NCBI RefSeq assembly: GCF_029813785.1
Contig: NZ_JARVKY010000001.1
Location: 62,001-126,000 of the forward strand
Length of the DNA stretch: 64,000 nt
Source of the DNA: Streptomyces sp. DH41
Lineage (GTDB): Bacteria; Actinomycetota; Actinomycetes; Streptomycetales; Streptomycetaceae
Direction: 5' to 3'
In this document: positions 25,689-34,525 of the stretch, piece by piece
Layout of the letters: every line of letters starts with the position of its first letter
Numbering within the stretch: the stretch's first letter is position 1
The notes under the pieces: model-generated
The model's database searches: none
What the model was told of the DNA's origin: nothing
What the model saw: the letters and a program-made list of their open reading frames with translations, nothing else
Made by a program: the position numbers and the translations under genes

Positions 25689-26894
25689 TCAGTCCAGGTA
25701 GCCCCTCAGCTGGTCCGCGAAGGTGTGGTCGCGGAGTTTGTTGAGGGTCTTGGACTCGATCTGGCGGATCCGCTCGCGGGTCACGCCGAAGATGCGGCCT
25801 ATCTCCTCCAGCGTGCGGGGGCGGCCGTCGACCAGGCCGTAGCGGAGCTGGACGACCTTGCGCTCGCGTTCGCCGAGGGTGGAGAGCACCGCCTCCAGGT
25901 GCTGGCGCAGCAGCAGGAACGCGGCCGACTCGACGGGGCTGGCGGCGTCGCCGTCCTCGATCAGGTCACCGAGGGCGACGTCGTCCTCCTCGCCGACCGG
26001 TGCGTGCAGGGAGACCGGCTCCTGGGCGAGGCGCAGCACCTCGCCGACCCGCTCGGGGGCCAGCTCCAGGTGGGCGGCGACCTCCTGCGAGGTCGGCTCG
26101 TAGCCGCGTTCCTGGAGCATGCGGCGCTGGACGCGGACGACCCGGTTGATCAGCTCGACGACGTGGACGGGGACGCGGATGGTGCGTGCCTGGTCGGCCA
26201 GCGCCCGGGACATGGCCTGGCGGATCCACCAGGTGGCGTAGGTGGAGAACTTGTAGCCGCGGGCGTAGTCGAACTTCTCCACGGCCCGGATCAGGCCCAG
26301 GTTCCCCTCCTGGACCAGGTCGAGCATGGTCAGTCCGCGTCCGACGTAGCGCTTGGCCACGGACACGACGAGCCGCAGGTTCGCCTCGATCAGGCGGCGC
26401 TTGGCCAGGCGGCCCAGGACGACGAGCCGGTCGAGGTCCAGGGCGAGCCGGCTGTCCAGGTCGACGGCGAGCCGCAGCTTCTCCTCGGCGAACAGCCCGG
26501 CCTCCACGCGCCGGGCGAGGTCGACCTCCTCGGCCGCGGTGAGCAGCGGGATCCGGCCGATCTCCCGCAGGTACTGGCGGAACAGGTCGGAGGAGGGCCC
26601 GCCGGTCTCCGTGCGGGTGGGCCGCGGCGGCTCGGGGACCTCGGCCTCGGGGGCGTCGGCCGGTTCCTCGGGGTGGCCGGCCGCCTCGGGGGTGTCCGCC
26701 TCGGTGTCCGCTTCGAGGACGGCGGTTTCGGTGTCCGCTTCGGGGGCGTCCGCCGCGGGCGGCTCGTCCGGCCGGTTCTCGGGGTGGTGCACGGCACGGT
26801 GCTGGGCGGGCATCGCGACGAGGACGCCGCTCTCCGCGCTCGGCTCCGCGCCGTCGGTACTGGTGTCGGTCTGGGTGAGGGTCCGGGTCTGCAC
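25689..26894 (-). CDS. hrdA: RNA polymerase principal-type sigma factor HrdA
   Basis: This 401-aa sigma-70 family factor has an acidic, disordered N-terminus (to about 125) followed by region 1.2 ([17 protein letters not shown]) and region 2 ([44 protein letters not shown]) for the -10 element. Regions 3 and 4 follow ([28 protein letters not shown]) for the -35 element. Streptomyces carry several HrdB paralogues. This one fits HrdA by its size and its position beside dnaG. GTG 26894 is chosen because GGAGG lies 7 bases upstream on the minus strand. It is transcribed away from dnaG with a 476-base gap. Confidence 0.88.
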   Translation of the reverse strand: MQTRTLTQTDTSTDGAEPSAESGVLVAMPAQHRAVHHPENRPDEPPAADAPEADTETAVLEADTEADTPEAAGHPEEPADAPEAEVPEPPRPTRTETGGPSSDLFRQYLREIGRIPLLTAAEEVDLARRVEAGLFAEEKLRLAVDLDSRLALDLDRLVVLGRLAKRRLIEANLRLVVSVAKRYVGRGLTMLDLVQEGNLGLIRAVEKFDYARGYKFSTYATWWIRQAMSRALADQARTIRVPVHVVELINRVVRVQRRMLQERGYEPTSQEVAAHLELAPERVGEVLRLAQEPVSLHAPVGEEDDVALGDLIEDGDAASPVESAAFLLLRQHLEAVLSTLGERERKVVQLRYGLVDGRPRTLEEIGRIFGVTRERIRQIESKTLNKLRDHTFADQLRGYLD

Positions 26895-27370
26895 GGGGGC
26901 GACCTCCAGGATGGACGCGGCCGGCGGGGGCCGGCGGCGGTACTTCGGGGGCGGAGCCGGCTCACTCGCCGCTGTCCGCCCCCTACGCGTGGAACGCGAC
27001 CGGGGGGACCGGCAACCCGCCGGGACGGGCCGGCCGCGCTCCGAGGACTCAGGCACCGGACCCCAGTGTGGGGTACGACACATCGCCGCCACGAGGGGCG
27101 TGCGGTGACTTTTTGCGTCCGGCCGTGACCACGCGGTTACCCGCGGTCGGTTCCAGGGGGTGGCGTTCGGATCAGGCCGGCTCCGGGCAACGGTGCCTTG
27201 CGACTGACCCGAGCGGGGTCTGGTGCGTGCAGCTGCAAGGCGGAGGAGGACGACAGGGCGGAGCCCTGGCAACCGACGACAACGCGGCTGGGGGCACCGC
27301 CCACGCCCTTCAGGCAGTGGGGGAGTGCGTGTCAGACCCCGCGACCCCGGCAAGATCCGAACGGCACCCC
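26895..27370. other. 476-base gap with structured element
   Basis: No convincing gene is present. The hrdA promoter should lie at its left part. At 27228-27268 are a perfect palindrome TGCAGCTGCA (27228-27237) and a hairpin CAGGGC/GCCCTG (27254-27268, 3-base loop), followed by a GACGACAACGC motif. Similar hairpin-plus-GACGACAACGC elements seem familiar to me as dispersed Streptomyces intergenic sequences, but that is memory only. Confidence 0.4.
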
Positions 27371-29305
27371 CTAGAGCGCGGCGGCGCCCTGTACGCGCAG
27401 GGTCTGGTCGTACTGCTGGAGGACCCACAGCTCGTTCTGTACGGCGGCCAGTTCGGCGGGGTCGCCGTGGCCGGTCAGGCGGGTGAGGCGGCCGGTGATG
27501 TCGCGGATGCGGCGCTCTACGGCCCGGCGCCGGACGGTGACCAGCTGGGCGCCCGCGTAGACGTCGTCGACGCCCTTCACGCCCCGGTGCAGCATGATCG
27601 CCTCGACCGCGAGCTCGGTGACCGTGGCGCGGACGGCGTCGTCCGGGGCGGCCTCGCGGACGCGGACCAGGTAGCCCTGCGGGTCCTCGACGCCGGACTC
27701 GGCGCCGCCCGCTTCCAGGATCGCCTCGCGGACGGCGGCGTAGGGCGGGGCGGTGAACTCGTCGACGCCGTACGCGTCGAAGGCCGGGGAGACCAGCTCG
27801 GGGCGCTGGAGGGCGAGCTTGAGCAGCTCGCGTTCGGTGGCGAAGACGGGGTTGCGGAGATTCAGCGCGGGGCCGCCGCGCGGACCCTGCCCGGCGGGGC
27901 CGGCGTACTGCTGCGGGGCGCCGCCGCTGCCGCGCTGGGGCCGGTCGGGGGCGGGGCCCTTGCCGCCGCGGTCGCGGGCCCAGCGGGCCAGCTGGGCGAT
28001 CCGCTTGACCACGAACTGCGTGTCGAGGATGCCGAGCATGCCGGCGAGCTGCACGGCGACCTCGTGCTGGGCGCCGCTGTTCTTGATGCGGGCGACGACG
28101 GGGGCGGCCTCGTCCAGCGCGGAGGCGCGGCCGGCCGGGGTGTCCAGGTCGTAGCGGGAAACGATCTGGCGGAGCGCGAACTCGAAGAGCGGGGTGCGCG
28201 GCTCGACCAGGTCGGCGACCGCGTCGTCGCCCTTGGCCAGACGCAGGTCGCAGGGGTCCATGCCGTCGGGGGCGATGGCGATGTAGGTCTCGGCGGCGAA
28301 CTTCTGGTCGTCCTCGAAGGCGCGCAGGGCCGCCTTCTGGCCGGCAGCGTCGCCGTCGAAGGTGAAGATGACGCGGGCCGAGCCGTTGTCCATCAGCAGG
28401 CGGCGGAGGATCTTGATGTGGTCGCCGCCGAAGGCGGTGCCGCAGGTCGCGATGGCGGTGGTGACGCCGGCGAGGTGGCAGGCCATGACGTCGGTGTAGC
28501 CCTCGACGACCACGGCCCGGGACGCCTTCGCGATGTCCTTCTTGGCGAGGTCGATGCCGTACAGGACCTGGGACTTCTTGTAGATCGCGGTGTCGGGGGT
28601 GTTCAGGTACTTCGGGCCGTTGTCCGCCTCGTAGAGCTTGCGGGCGCCGAAGCCGACGACGTCGCCGCCGATGTCGCGGATGGGCCACATCAGCCGGCCG
28701 CGGAAGCGGTCGATGGGGCCGCGGCGGCCCTCCTGGGCCAGGCCGGACAGGAGCAGCTCCTTGTCGCTGAAGCCCTTGCCGCGCAGGAAGCGGGTGAGGT
28801 GGTCCCAGCCCTGGGGGCTGTAGCCGACGGAGAAGTGCTCGGCGGCGGCCTGGTCGAAGCCGCGGTCGGCGAGGAAGGCGCGGCCGGTGTCGGCCTCGGG
28901 GCCGGTCGCGAGCTGCTCCGCGTACCACTGGGCGGCGATCTTGTGGGCCTCGACCAGGCGGATGCGTTCGCCGCGCTGGTGGGAGGGGTTGTACCCGCCC
29001 TCCTCGTAGCGCAGGGTGATGCCGGCCTGGCCGGCCAGGCGCTCGACCGCCTCCGAGAAGGTGAGGTGGTCGATCTTCATCACGAACGTGAGGGTGTCGC
29101 CGCCCTCCTGGCAGCCGAAGCAGTGGAAGAACCCCTTGCTCGGGCTGACCTGGAAGGACGGGGACTTCTCGTCGTGGAAGGGGCACAGGCCCTTCAGGTT
29201 GCCGCCGCCCGCGTTCCTCAGCTGGAGGTACTCGGACACCACGGCGTCGATCGGGACCGCGTCCCGTACCGCCTTCACGTCCTCGTCGTTGATCCGTCCA
29301 GCCAC
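27371..29305 (-). CDS. dnaG: DNA primase
   Basis: This 644-aa primase makes RNA primers at the replication fork. The CHC2 zinc motif (C41, H44, C62, C65 in CPFHDEKS and FHCFGC) comes first, then the catalytic core with the TOPRIM domain ([23 protein letters not shown] with the metal-binding DGD) at about 255-350. A C-terminal helicase-binding region (about 480-640) follows a Gly/Pro/Arg-rich linker. Length and motifs are those of a normal actinobacterial DnaG. Upstream genes lie on the same strand but are separated by about 100 bases. Confidence 0.97.
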   Translation of the reverse strand: MAGRINDEDVKAVRDAVPIDAVVSEYLQLRNAGGGNLKGLCPFHDEKSPSFQVSPSKGFFHCFGCQEGGDTLTFVMKIDHLTFSEAVERLAGQAGITLRYEEGGYNPSHQRGERIRLVEAHKIAAQWYAEQLATGPEADTGRAFLADRGFDQAAAEHFSVGYSPQGWDHLTRFLRGKGFSDKELLLSGLAQEGRRGPIDRFRGRLMWPIRDIGGDVVGFGARKLYEADNGPKYLNTPDTAIYKKSQVLYGIDLAKKDIAKASRAVVVEGYTDVMACHLAGVTTAIATCGTAFGGDHIKILRRLLMDNGSARVIFTFDGDAAGQKAALRAFEDDQKFAAETYIAIAPDGMDPCDLRLAKGDDAVADLVEPRTPLFEFALRQIVSRYDLDTPAGRASALDEAAPVVARIKNSGAQHEVAVQLAGMLGILDTQFVVKRIAQLARWARDRGGKGPAPDRPQRGSGGAPQQYAGPAGQGPRGGPALNLRNPVFATERELLKLALQRPELVSPAFDAYGVDEFTAPPYAAVREAILEAGGAESGVEDPQGYLVRVREAAPDDAVRATVTELAVEAIMLHRGVKGVDDVYAGAQLVTVRRRAVERRIRDITGRLTRLTGHGDPAELAAVQNELWVLQQYDQTLRVQGAAAL

Positions 29306-29408
29306 CCCTGAAGTCTACGGGGCGGCGGTGACATGCTCGGGCGCGGTGACCTGCCCCCGGACGGGTGCCGGACCGCCCCCGGCAGCGGCGGCCCGGAGCG
29401 GCCGGCGG

Positions 29409-30674
29409 CTATGCGACGAGGCTTTCCAGGGATACGTGCGGGTTCGCCAGGGCCTCGGTGTCCACCGGGGCCTTCGAGCGGATCAGCTGCTGGATCGGCT
29501 CCGTGACGTCCCACACGTTCACGTTCATCCCGGCCAGCACCCGGCCCTCCTGCACCCAGAAGGCGATGAACTCCCGCTTCGCGGCGTCCCCGCGGATCAC
29601 CACCTGGTCGTACGACCCCTGCGGCGCCCAGCCGGAGTACTCCATGCCCAGGTCGTACTGGTCGGTGAAGAAGTAGGGCACGCGGTCGTGGGCGGAGCCC
29701 TTGCCGAGCATCGCGCGGGCGGCCGCCGGCCCGCCGTTCAGCGCGCCCGCCCAGTGCTCGACGCGCAGGCGGGTGTCGAAGAGGGCGTGGTGGAAGGAGG
29801 CCACGTCGCCGGCCGCGTAGATGTCGGGGTCGGAGGTGCGCAGGTTCGCGTCGACCACGATGCCGCCGCCGTCGGCGCGGTCGGCGATCTCCAGGCCCGC
29901 GGCCTGGGCGAGCGCGGTGCGCGGGGCGGCGCCGATCGCGGCGAGCACGTCGTGGGCGGGGTGCTCCTCGCCGTCGTCGGTGCGGGCGGCCAGCACCATG
30001 CCGTCCTGGCCGATGATCTCGGTCAGCCGCACGCCGAAGCGGAAGCGGACGCCGTGCGCCTCGTGCAGCTCGGCGAAGACGGCGCCCAGCTCGGGGCCGA
30101 GGGCGCTGTGCAGCGGGGTCGGGCCGGGCTCGACGACGGTGACCTCGGCGCCGTACTCGCGGGCCGCCGCCGCGACCTCCAGGCCGATCCAGCCGGCCCC
30201 GGCGATCAGGAGGTGGCCGTTGTCCCGGCCGAGGGAGGTGAGGACGTTCTTGAGGCGTTCGGCGTGGGCGAGGCGGCGCAGGTGGTGGACGCCCGCGAGG
30301 CCGGTGCCGGGGACGTCGAGACGGCGGGGCTCGGCACCGGTCGCGATGAGCAGCTTGTCGTACCCGGCGCGGGTGCCGTCGTCGCCGTAGTGGACGGTCT
30401 TGGCGGCGGGGTCGATCGCGACGACGGTCTGGCCGAGGTGCAGTTCGATGTCGTGCCGCGCGTACCAGCCGGGTTCGTGCACGAAGACGCTGTCGCGTTC
30501 CTCCTTGCCGAGGAGGTAGCCCTTGGACAGCGGCGGGCGCTCGTAGGGGTGGTCGCGTTCGTCGCAGATGAGGATCACCCGGCCGGTGAAGCCCTCCGTG
30601 CGGAGCGTCTCGGCCGCCTTCGCGCCGGCCAGGCCGCCTCCGACGATGACGAATGTCTGATCCGCGTCGACCAC
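29409..30674 (-). CDS. NAD(P)H/FAD-dependent ferredoxin reductase-like enzyme
   Basis: This 421-aa pyridine nucleotide-disulfide oxidoreductase of the rubredoxin/rhodocoxin reductase type carries FAD loop VIVGGGLAGAKAAETLR (10-26), the second dinucleotide loop LLIAGAGWIGLEVAAAA (about 155-172) and the DIYAAGDVASF motif (near 285) contacting FAD. Enzymes of this group pass electrons from NAD(P)H to ferredoxins or P450 partners. No such partner is adjacent. It begins 144 bases before dgt on the same strand and may be in a common unit. Confidence 0.88.
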   Translation of the reverse strand: MVDADQTFVIVGGGLAGAKAAETLRTEGFTGRVILICDERDHPYERPPLSKGYLLGKEERDSVFVHEPGWYARHDIELHLGQTVVAIDPAAKTVHYGDDGTRAGYDKLLIATGAEPRRLDVPGTGLAGVHHLRRLAHAERLKNVLTSLGRDNGHLLIAGAGWIGLEVAAAAREYGAEVTVVEPGPTPLHSALGPELGAVFAELHEAHGVRFRFGVRLTEIIGQDGMVLAARTDDGEEHPAHDVLAAIGAAPRTALAQAAGLEIADRADGGGIVVDANLRTSDPDIYAAGDVASFHHALFDTRLRVEHWAGALNGGPAAARAMLGKGSAHDRVPYFFTDQYDLGMEYSGWAPQGSYDQVVIRGDAAKREFIAFWVQEGRVLAGMNVNVWDVTEPIQQLIRSKAPVDTEALANPHVSLESLVA

Positions 30675-30817
30675 TTGTCTGCCTCCTCGTCAGGGTGCCG
30701 CCACATGCGAGCGTCCCGCACGTGACGCGGTGCGGGAAGAGGGAGTGGCCCGATCAGGCCACGGCGGGCCGTGCTCCGGGCCTTGGTGCCTGGCGGGTCA
30801 CGCCTGCCCCGACACTC

Positions 30818-32092
30818 TCATGGATGCCCCGTCAGCCGGGCGTGAAGCGAGCGGGCCGAGGCGTCGGTGAGGGAGGCGATCTGGTCGACGATCACCCGTT
30901 TGCGGGCGCGGTCGTCGGCGGCCGAGTCGAACAGGGCGCGGAACTGGGGGTCGAGGCCGTCGGGGGCGCGGGCGGTGAGCGCCTCGGCCAGTTCGGCGAC
31001 GACGATCCGCTGGTCGGCGCGGAGCCGCTCCTGCTCGGTGCGCTGCATGACGTACCGGACGGCGACCGCCTTGAGGACGGCGCACTCCAGGCGGGTCGCG
31101 CGCGGTACGACCAGTTCGGCGGTGTACCGGGTGCGCCGGCCGTCCCCGTACGCGGCCCGGGTGGCGGTCTCGGCGGCGAGGCAGAAGCGGCCGATGAGCT
31201 GGCTGGTGGCGTCCTTCAGCCGGGCCTGGGCGACGGCCGAGCCGTCGTAGCCGTGCGGCCACCAGTCCTGGGCGAGGAGGCGGTCGAGGGCGGCGGCGAG
31301 TTCGGCGTGGTCGGTGCCGGCCGGGACGTAGCGGCCGACGGCGACCTCGAAGACGGCGTCGCGCTCGGGGTCGGCGAGCAGGCAGTTCGGGTCGATGTGG
31401 CCGGCGTGCAGGCCGTCCTCGACGTCGTGCACGGAGTACGCCACGTCGTCGGCCCAGTCCATGACCTGGGCCTCGAAGCAGGTGCGGGCGCCGGGCGCGT
31501 CCTTGCGGAGCCATTCGAAGACGGGCCGGTCGTCGTCGTACACGCCGAACTTGGGCGAGGCCGGGTCGGTGGGGTGGGCGCCGCGGGGCCACGGGTACTT
31601 GGTGGCGGCGTCGAGGGTGGCGCGGGTGAGGTTGAGGCCGACGGAGCCGTCCTCGGTGAACCGCTTGGGCTCGATGCGGGTGAGGAGTCTCAGTGACTGG
31701 GCGTTTCCCTCGAAGCCGCCGCAGTCCTCGGCGAACTCGTTCAGCGCCTGTTCGCCGTTGTGGCCGAAGGGCGGATGCCCCAGGTCGTGGGCGAGGCAGG
31801 CGGCCTCGACGAGGTCGGGGTCGCAGCCGAGGGCGGCGCCGAGTTCGCGGCCGACCTGGGCGCATTCCAGGGAGTGCGTGAGGCGGGTGCGGGGGCTGGC
31901 GTCCCAGACCGGGCTGCGCTCCCCCGGCGTGACGACCTGGGTCTTGCCGGCGAGGCGGCGCAGGGCCGAGGAGTGCAGGATGCGGGCGCGGTCGCGCTGG
32001 AAGGCGGTACGGCCCGGGCGTTTGTCCGGCTCCGGGGCGTAGCGGGCGACCGACGTCGGGTCGTACGGGGGCGGGGGTTCGGTGCCTTCCAT
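30818..32092 (-). CDS. dgt: deoxyguanosinetriphosphate triphosphohydrolase-like HD protein
   Basis: This 424-aa HD-domain hydrolase of the Dgt family removes triphosphate from dNTPs. The motifs are [16 protein letters not shown] (metal-binding H) and [14 protein letters not shown] (HD pair), with later [21 protein letters not shown]. Substrates are usually dGTP with other dNTPs as activators. ATG 32092 begins [15 protein letters not shown]; longer in-frame extensions exist but lack a ribosome binding site or conservation cues. It lies on the minus strand and diverges from the gene at 32237. Confidence 0.92.
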   Translation of the reverse strand: MEGTEPPPPYDPTSVARYAPEPDKRPGRTAFQRDRARILHSSALRRLAGKTQVVTPGERSPVWDASPRTRLTHSLECAQVGRELGAALGCDPDLVEAACLAHDLGHPPFGHNGEQALNEFAEDCGGFEGNAQSLRLLTRIEPKRFTEDGSVGLNLTRATLDAATKYPWPRGAHPTDPASPKFGVYDDDRPVFEWLRKDAPGARTCFEAQVMDWADDVAYSVHDVEDGLHAGHIDPNCLLADPERDAVFEVAVGRYVPAGTDHAELAAALDRLLAQDWWPHGYDGSAVAQARLKDATSQLIGRFCLAAETATRAAYGDGRRTRYTAELVVPRATRLECAVLKAVAVRYVMQRTEQERLRADQRIVVAELAEALTARAPDGLDPQFRALFDSAADDRARKRVIVDQIASLTDASARSLHARLTGHP

Positions 32093-32236
32093 GATCCCGT
32101 GCCGTGCCTCGCCTTCCCTGTCATGAACCTCGACGTGGTCCCCCGTACAGCAGCGGGTCCGGTGGTTCCGCGTGTCGCGTATCGGCCCGTCCACTCTCTC
32201 ACGGGCGCGGGGGCCCGCCGTGGCAGACTGCGCGGC

Positions 32237-32791
32237 ATGGAAGACATACGTCTGCCCCACTCCGGCCGGGGGAACGGCACCGTTCCCGTCAGCCACGCTC
32301 CGGACGGCGCGGCGACCGTCGTGGAGATCAAGGGCGGGCTCCTGTCCTCCTTCCACGTCTACGGGCTGATCGACACGCCCGGCCGGCTGGAGCAGGGCCG
32401 CATGCTCCTGAGTCCGACCCACGCCTTCGGTGTCCACCGGGTACGGGCCGTCGTCCCCAGGGAGTACACCCACCTCGCGGTGAAGAGGGGGTCCACCGGT
32501 TCGGCGTTCCCCAGCTGGAGGATCGGGTTCCGCGACTCCGGCTCACTGCCGGGGCTGGTGACGGGTGCCGAGGGCGGCCACCCGGACGTCCTGCGGTACA
32601 CCGGCGGGCGCACGACGCTGACGCTGGAGGTGGACAAGGGGGTCGCGGTCCTCACCCACCGTTCACCCGAAGGCGGGGACGGGACGGTGCTGCGGCGGTG
32701 CGACGGGCCCTTCCGCGGCGCTGTGGAAGTGCCGGGTCCCGGTCTGATCGAGGTGGACTGCCTGGCCCGCTGGTCGGTCGCTCTGGGCTAG
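32237..32791 (+). CDS. hypothetical beta-rich protein
   Basis: This 184-aa protein has no recognised family. It is strand-rich with many Gly/Arg/Val residues; the final segment [25 protein letters not shown] resembles beta-sandwich binding domains. No signal peptide or membrane helix is evident. The start ATG 32237 has only a weak GCGGC upstream signal. Its last 129 bases overlap the convergent chelatase-like gene. Codon use is typical for the genome. Confidence 0.55.
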   Translation: MEDIRLPHSGRGNGTVPVSHAPDGAATVVEIKGGLLSSFHVYGLIDTPGRLEQGRMLLSPTHAFGVHRVRAVVPREYTHLAVKRGSTGSAFPSWRIGFRDSGSLPGLVTGAEGGHPDVLRYTGGRTTLTLEVDKGVAVLTHRSPEGGDGTVLRRCDGPFRGAVEVPGPGLIEVDCLARWSVALG

Positions 32792-33571
32792 GGGCCCGTC
32801 GTCGGGCAGCGTGCCCGGTCTCTCCGTCCGGGCCCCCACCGCCTCGTCGTAGCGGCGCAGGAGCAGGCGGGCCATCGCCGGGTGGACGCCCAGGGGGGCC
32901 GACGCGATCCACGGGGCCGCCGCCGCGCACTGGGTCGCGAAGCGGCCCGGGGCCGTGAAGTACGAGGCGACGGCCACCCGCCGGTGGCCGCGGGCCGTCA
33001 GCGCGCGTACCGCCTCCGGGACCGTGGGAGCCGCCGCCGAGGCGTACGCGGGCACGACCGGGACGCCGAGACGGCCGGCCAGAAGGGCCGCGGCGCGGGC
33101 GGTGTCCGTCCTGGACTCGGGGTCGCGGGAGCCCGCGGAGGCGAGGACGACGGCGCCGCCCCGGGGGGCGCGGGCGGGCCAGCCGGCTTCGAGGAGACGG
33201 TCGTGCAGGGCGTCGGCGAGCAGCGGGTGCGGGCCGAGCGGGGCGGCCACGCGGGTGCGGGCCGGTGCCGCCGCTGCCATCTCGGGGATGTCCTGCTTGA
33301 CGTGGTAGCCGCGGCTCAGCAGGAGCGGGACCAGGACGGCGTCCCCGTCTTCGAGGGCGGCGAGCGTGCCCGGCAGCCGGGGCTCGTTCAGCTCGATGTG
33401 TCCGAGGCGCACGGGCAGGGCGGGGCGCAGGGCGCGGACCCGGGCCAGGAGGGCGCCCACGGTGATCGGCGCGCGCGAGTCGCGGCTGCCGTGGGCGACG
33501 ACGACCAGGGCGGGGGTACCGCCCGGGTGGTTCGCCGTGCTCGTCCTGCCCGTCACTGTCATCGCCGTCAT
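32663..33571 (-). CDS. CbiX/sirohydrochlorin chelatase-like protein
   Basis: This 302-aa member of the CbiX/SirB chelatase family would insert metal (Fe2+ or Co2+) into sirohydrochlorin for siroheme or cobalamin. The repeated half-domain pattern is visible: VVVAHGSRDSRAPITV with the metal-site His, LLLSRGYHVKQDIPEM with the second His, then a second half (VVLASAGSRDPES and VASYFTAPGRF). Siroheme is needed by the nitrite reductase encoded further right, so a link is plausible. The C-terminal ~43 residues overlap the convergent gene and may be non-conserved extension. The start may be ATG 33571 or 33562. Confidence 0.8.
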   Translation of the reverse strand: MTAMTVTGRTSTANHPGGTPALVVVAHGSRDSRAPITVGALLARVRALRPALPVRLGHIELNEPRLPGTLAALEDGDAVLVPLLLSRGYHVKQDIPEMAAAAPARTRVAAPLGPHPLLADALHDRLLEAGWPARAPRGGAVVLASAGSRDPESRTDTARAAALLAGRLGVPVVPAYASAAAPTVPEAVRALTARGHRRVAVASYFTAPGRFATQCAAAAPWIASAPLGVHPAMARLLLRRYDEAVGARTERPGTLPDDGPLAQSDRPAGQAVHLDQTGTRHFHSAAEGPVAPPQHRPVPAFG

Positions 33572-33735
33572 GCACCGATGGTGGGGGCGGGACGTTGCCT
33601 TTCCGTTGCGTCGGTGTCACAGGGATTTTCCGTCGGTCCGCGGGCCGCCGGGTCCCTCCGTGTGAGCGGGCGGCGAACCGGACGGCGCCCGGGTACGTCC
33701 CTGAGAGCAGAACCGACCGGGGAGGGGACCGTCCG

Positions 33736-34422
33736 ATGCGCCGCCCGAGACTTCGCAGACCGCGCCTGCCGCGCACCCGTGACGGGCGGCGGCGGCTGGT
33801 CCAGGCGGTGATGGCCGGGTGCGTGCTCGCGCTGTTGCCGAGCACGTGGATGTACGTGGTGACGGGTGACCGGCTGCGCACCACGGCCGACGTACCCCGT
33901 ACCGAGGTCGCGGTCGTCTTCGGCGCCGGACTGTGGGAGGGCGAGCCGTCGCCGTACCTCGCGCACCGCCTGGACGCGGCGGCAGAGCTCTATCGCGCGG
34001 GCAGGATCGAGGTGGTCCTCGTCACCGGCGACAACAGCCGTGAGGAGTACGACGAGCCGGACGCCATGCGGGCCTACCTGGTCCGGCACGGGGTGCCCGA
34101 CGGGCGGATCGTCAGCGACTACGCGGGTTTCGACACCTGGGACTCCTGCGTCCGCGCGAAGAAGATCTTCGGCGTGGACCGGGCGGTTCTGATCAGTCAG
34201 GGCTTCCACATCCGGCGGGCGGTGGCGCTGTGCCAGGAGGCGGGGGTGGCGTCGTACGGCGTCGGGGTCGACGACGTACACGATGTGACCTGGTACTACG
34301 GGGGTGCTCGGGAGATCCTCGCGGCGGGGAAGGCGGCGCTGGACGCGGTGTTCGAGCCGGACCCGCACTTCCTCGGACCGAAGGAGCCGGGGGTGGCGCG
34401 GGCGCTCGCCGACGCGGGGTGA
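33736..34422 (+). CDS. SanA/YdcF-like membrane protein
   Basis: This 228-aa protein carries the ElyC/SanA/YdcF (DUF218) fold after an N-terminal membrane helix (VMAGCVLALLPSTWMYVVTGD, about 25-45). Typical signatures are VVFGAGLWEGEPSPYLAHRL, LVTGDNSREEYDE and the acidic/His motifs GFDTWDSCVRAKKIF and ISQGFHIRRA. SanA homologues affect envelope permeability and vancomycin sensitivity at high temperature. The biochemical function is not settled. RBS GGAGGGGACC precedes ATG 33736. It is monocistronic and runs toward nasA. Confidence 0.85.
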   Translation: MRRPRLRRPRLPRTRDGRRRLVQAVMAGCVLALLPSTWMYVVTGDRLRTTADVPRTEVAVVFGAGLWEGEPSPYLAHRLDAAAELYRAGRIEVVLVTGDNSREEYDEPDAMRAYLVRHGVPDGRIVSDYAGFDTWDSCVRAKKIFGVDRAVLISQGFHIRRAVALCQEAGVASYGVGVDDVHDVTWYYGGAREILAAGKAALDAVFEPDPHFLGPKEPGVARALADAG

Positions 34423-34474
34423 CGCGTCCCTCACCGTGGCCGCGGGCCGGCGGGGAGGTCACCGTCCCGGCGGC

Positions 34475-34503
34475 GTAACAAAGCGCCGCCCGGTCGCGTA
34501 ACA
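34475..34503 (+). promoter_or_regulatory. GlnR-like GTAACA sites upstream of nasA
   Basis: Two direct GTAACA hexamers (34475-34480 and 34498-34503) lie 20-50 bases before the nasA start. GlnR boxes in actinomycetes are pairs of GTnAC/GAAAC half-sites, and nasA is a known GlnR target in S. coelicolor. Half-site spacing here (23 bases start to start) is near, not exactly, the usual multiple of 11. Confidence 0.45.
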
Positions 34504-34525
34504 CGGGCGGCGCACGCTGGGCGGC

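Noticed and set aside
27068..29311. Plus-strand open frame opposite dnaG
   Set aside because: No recognised domain, very high Ala/Gly/Val content, and dnaG's conserved motifs are on the other strand.
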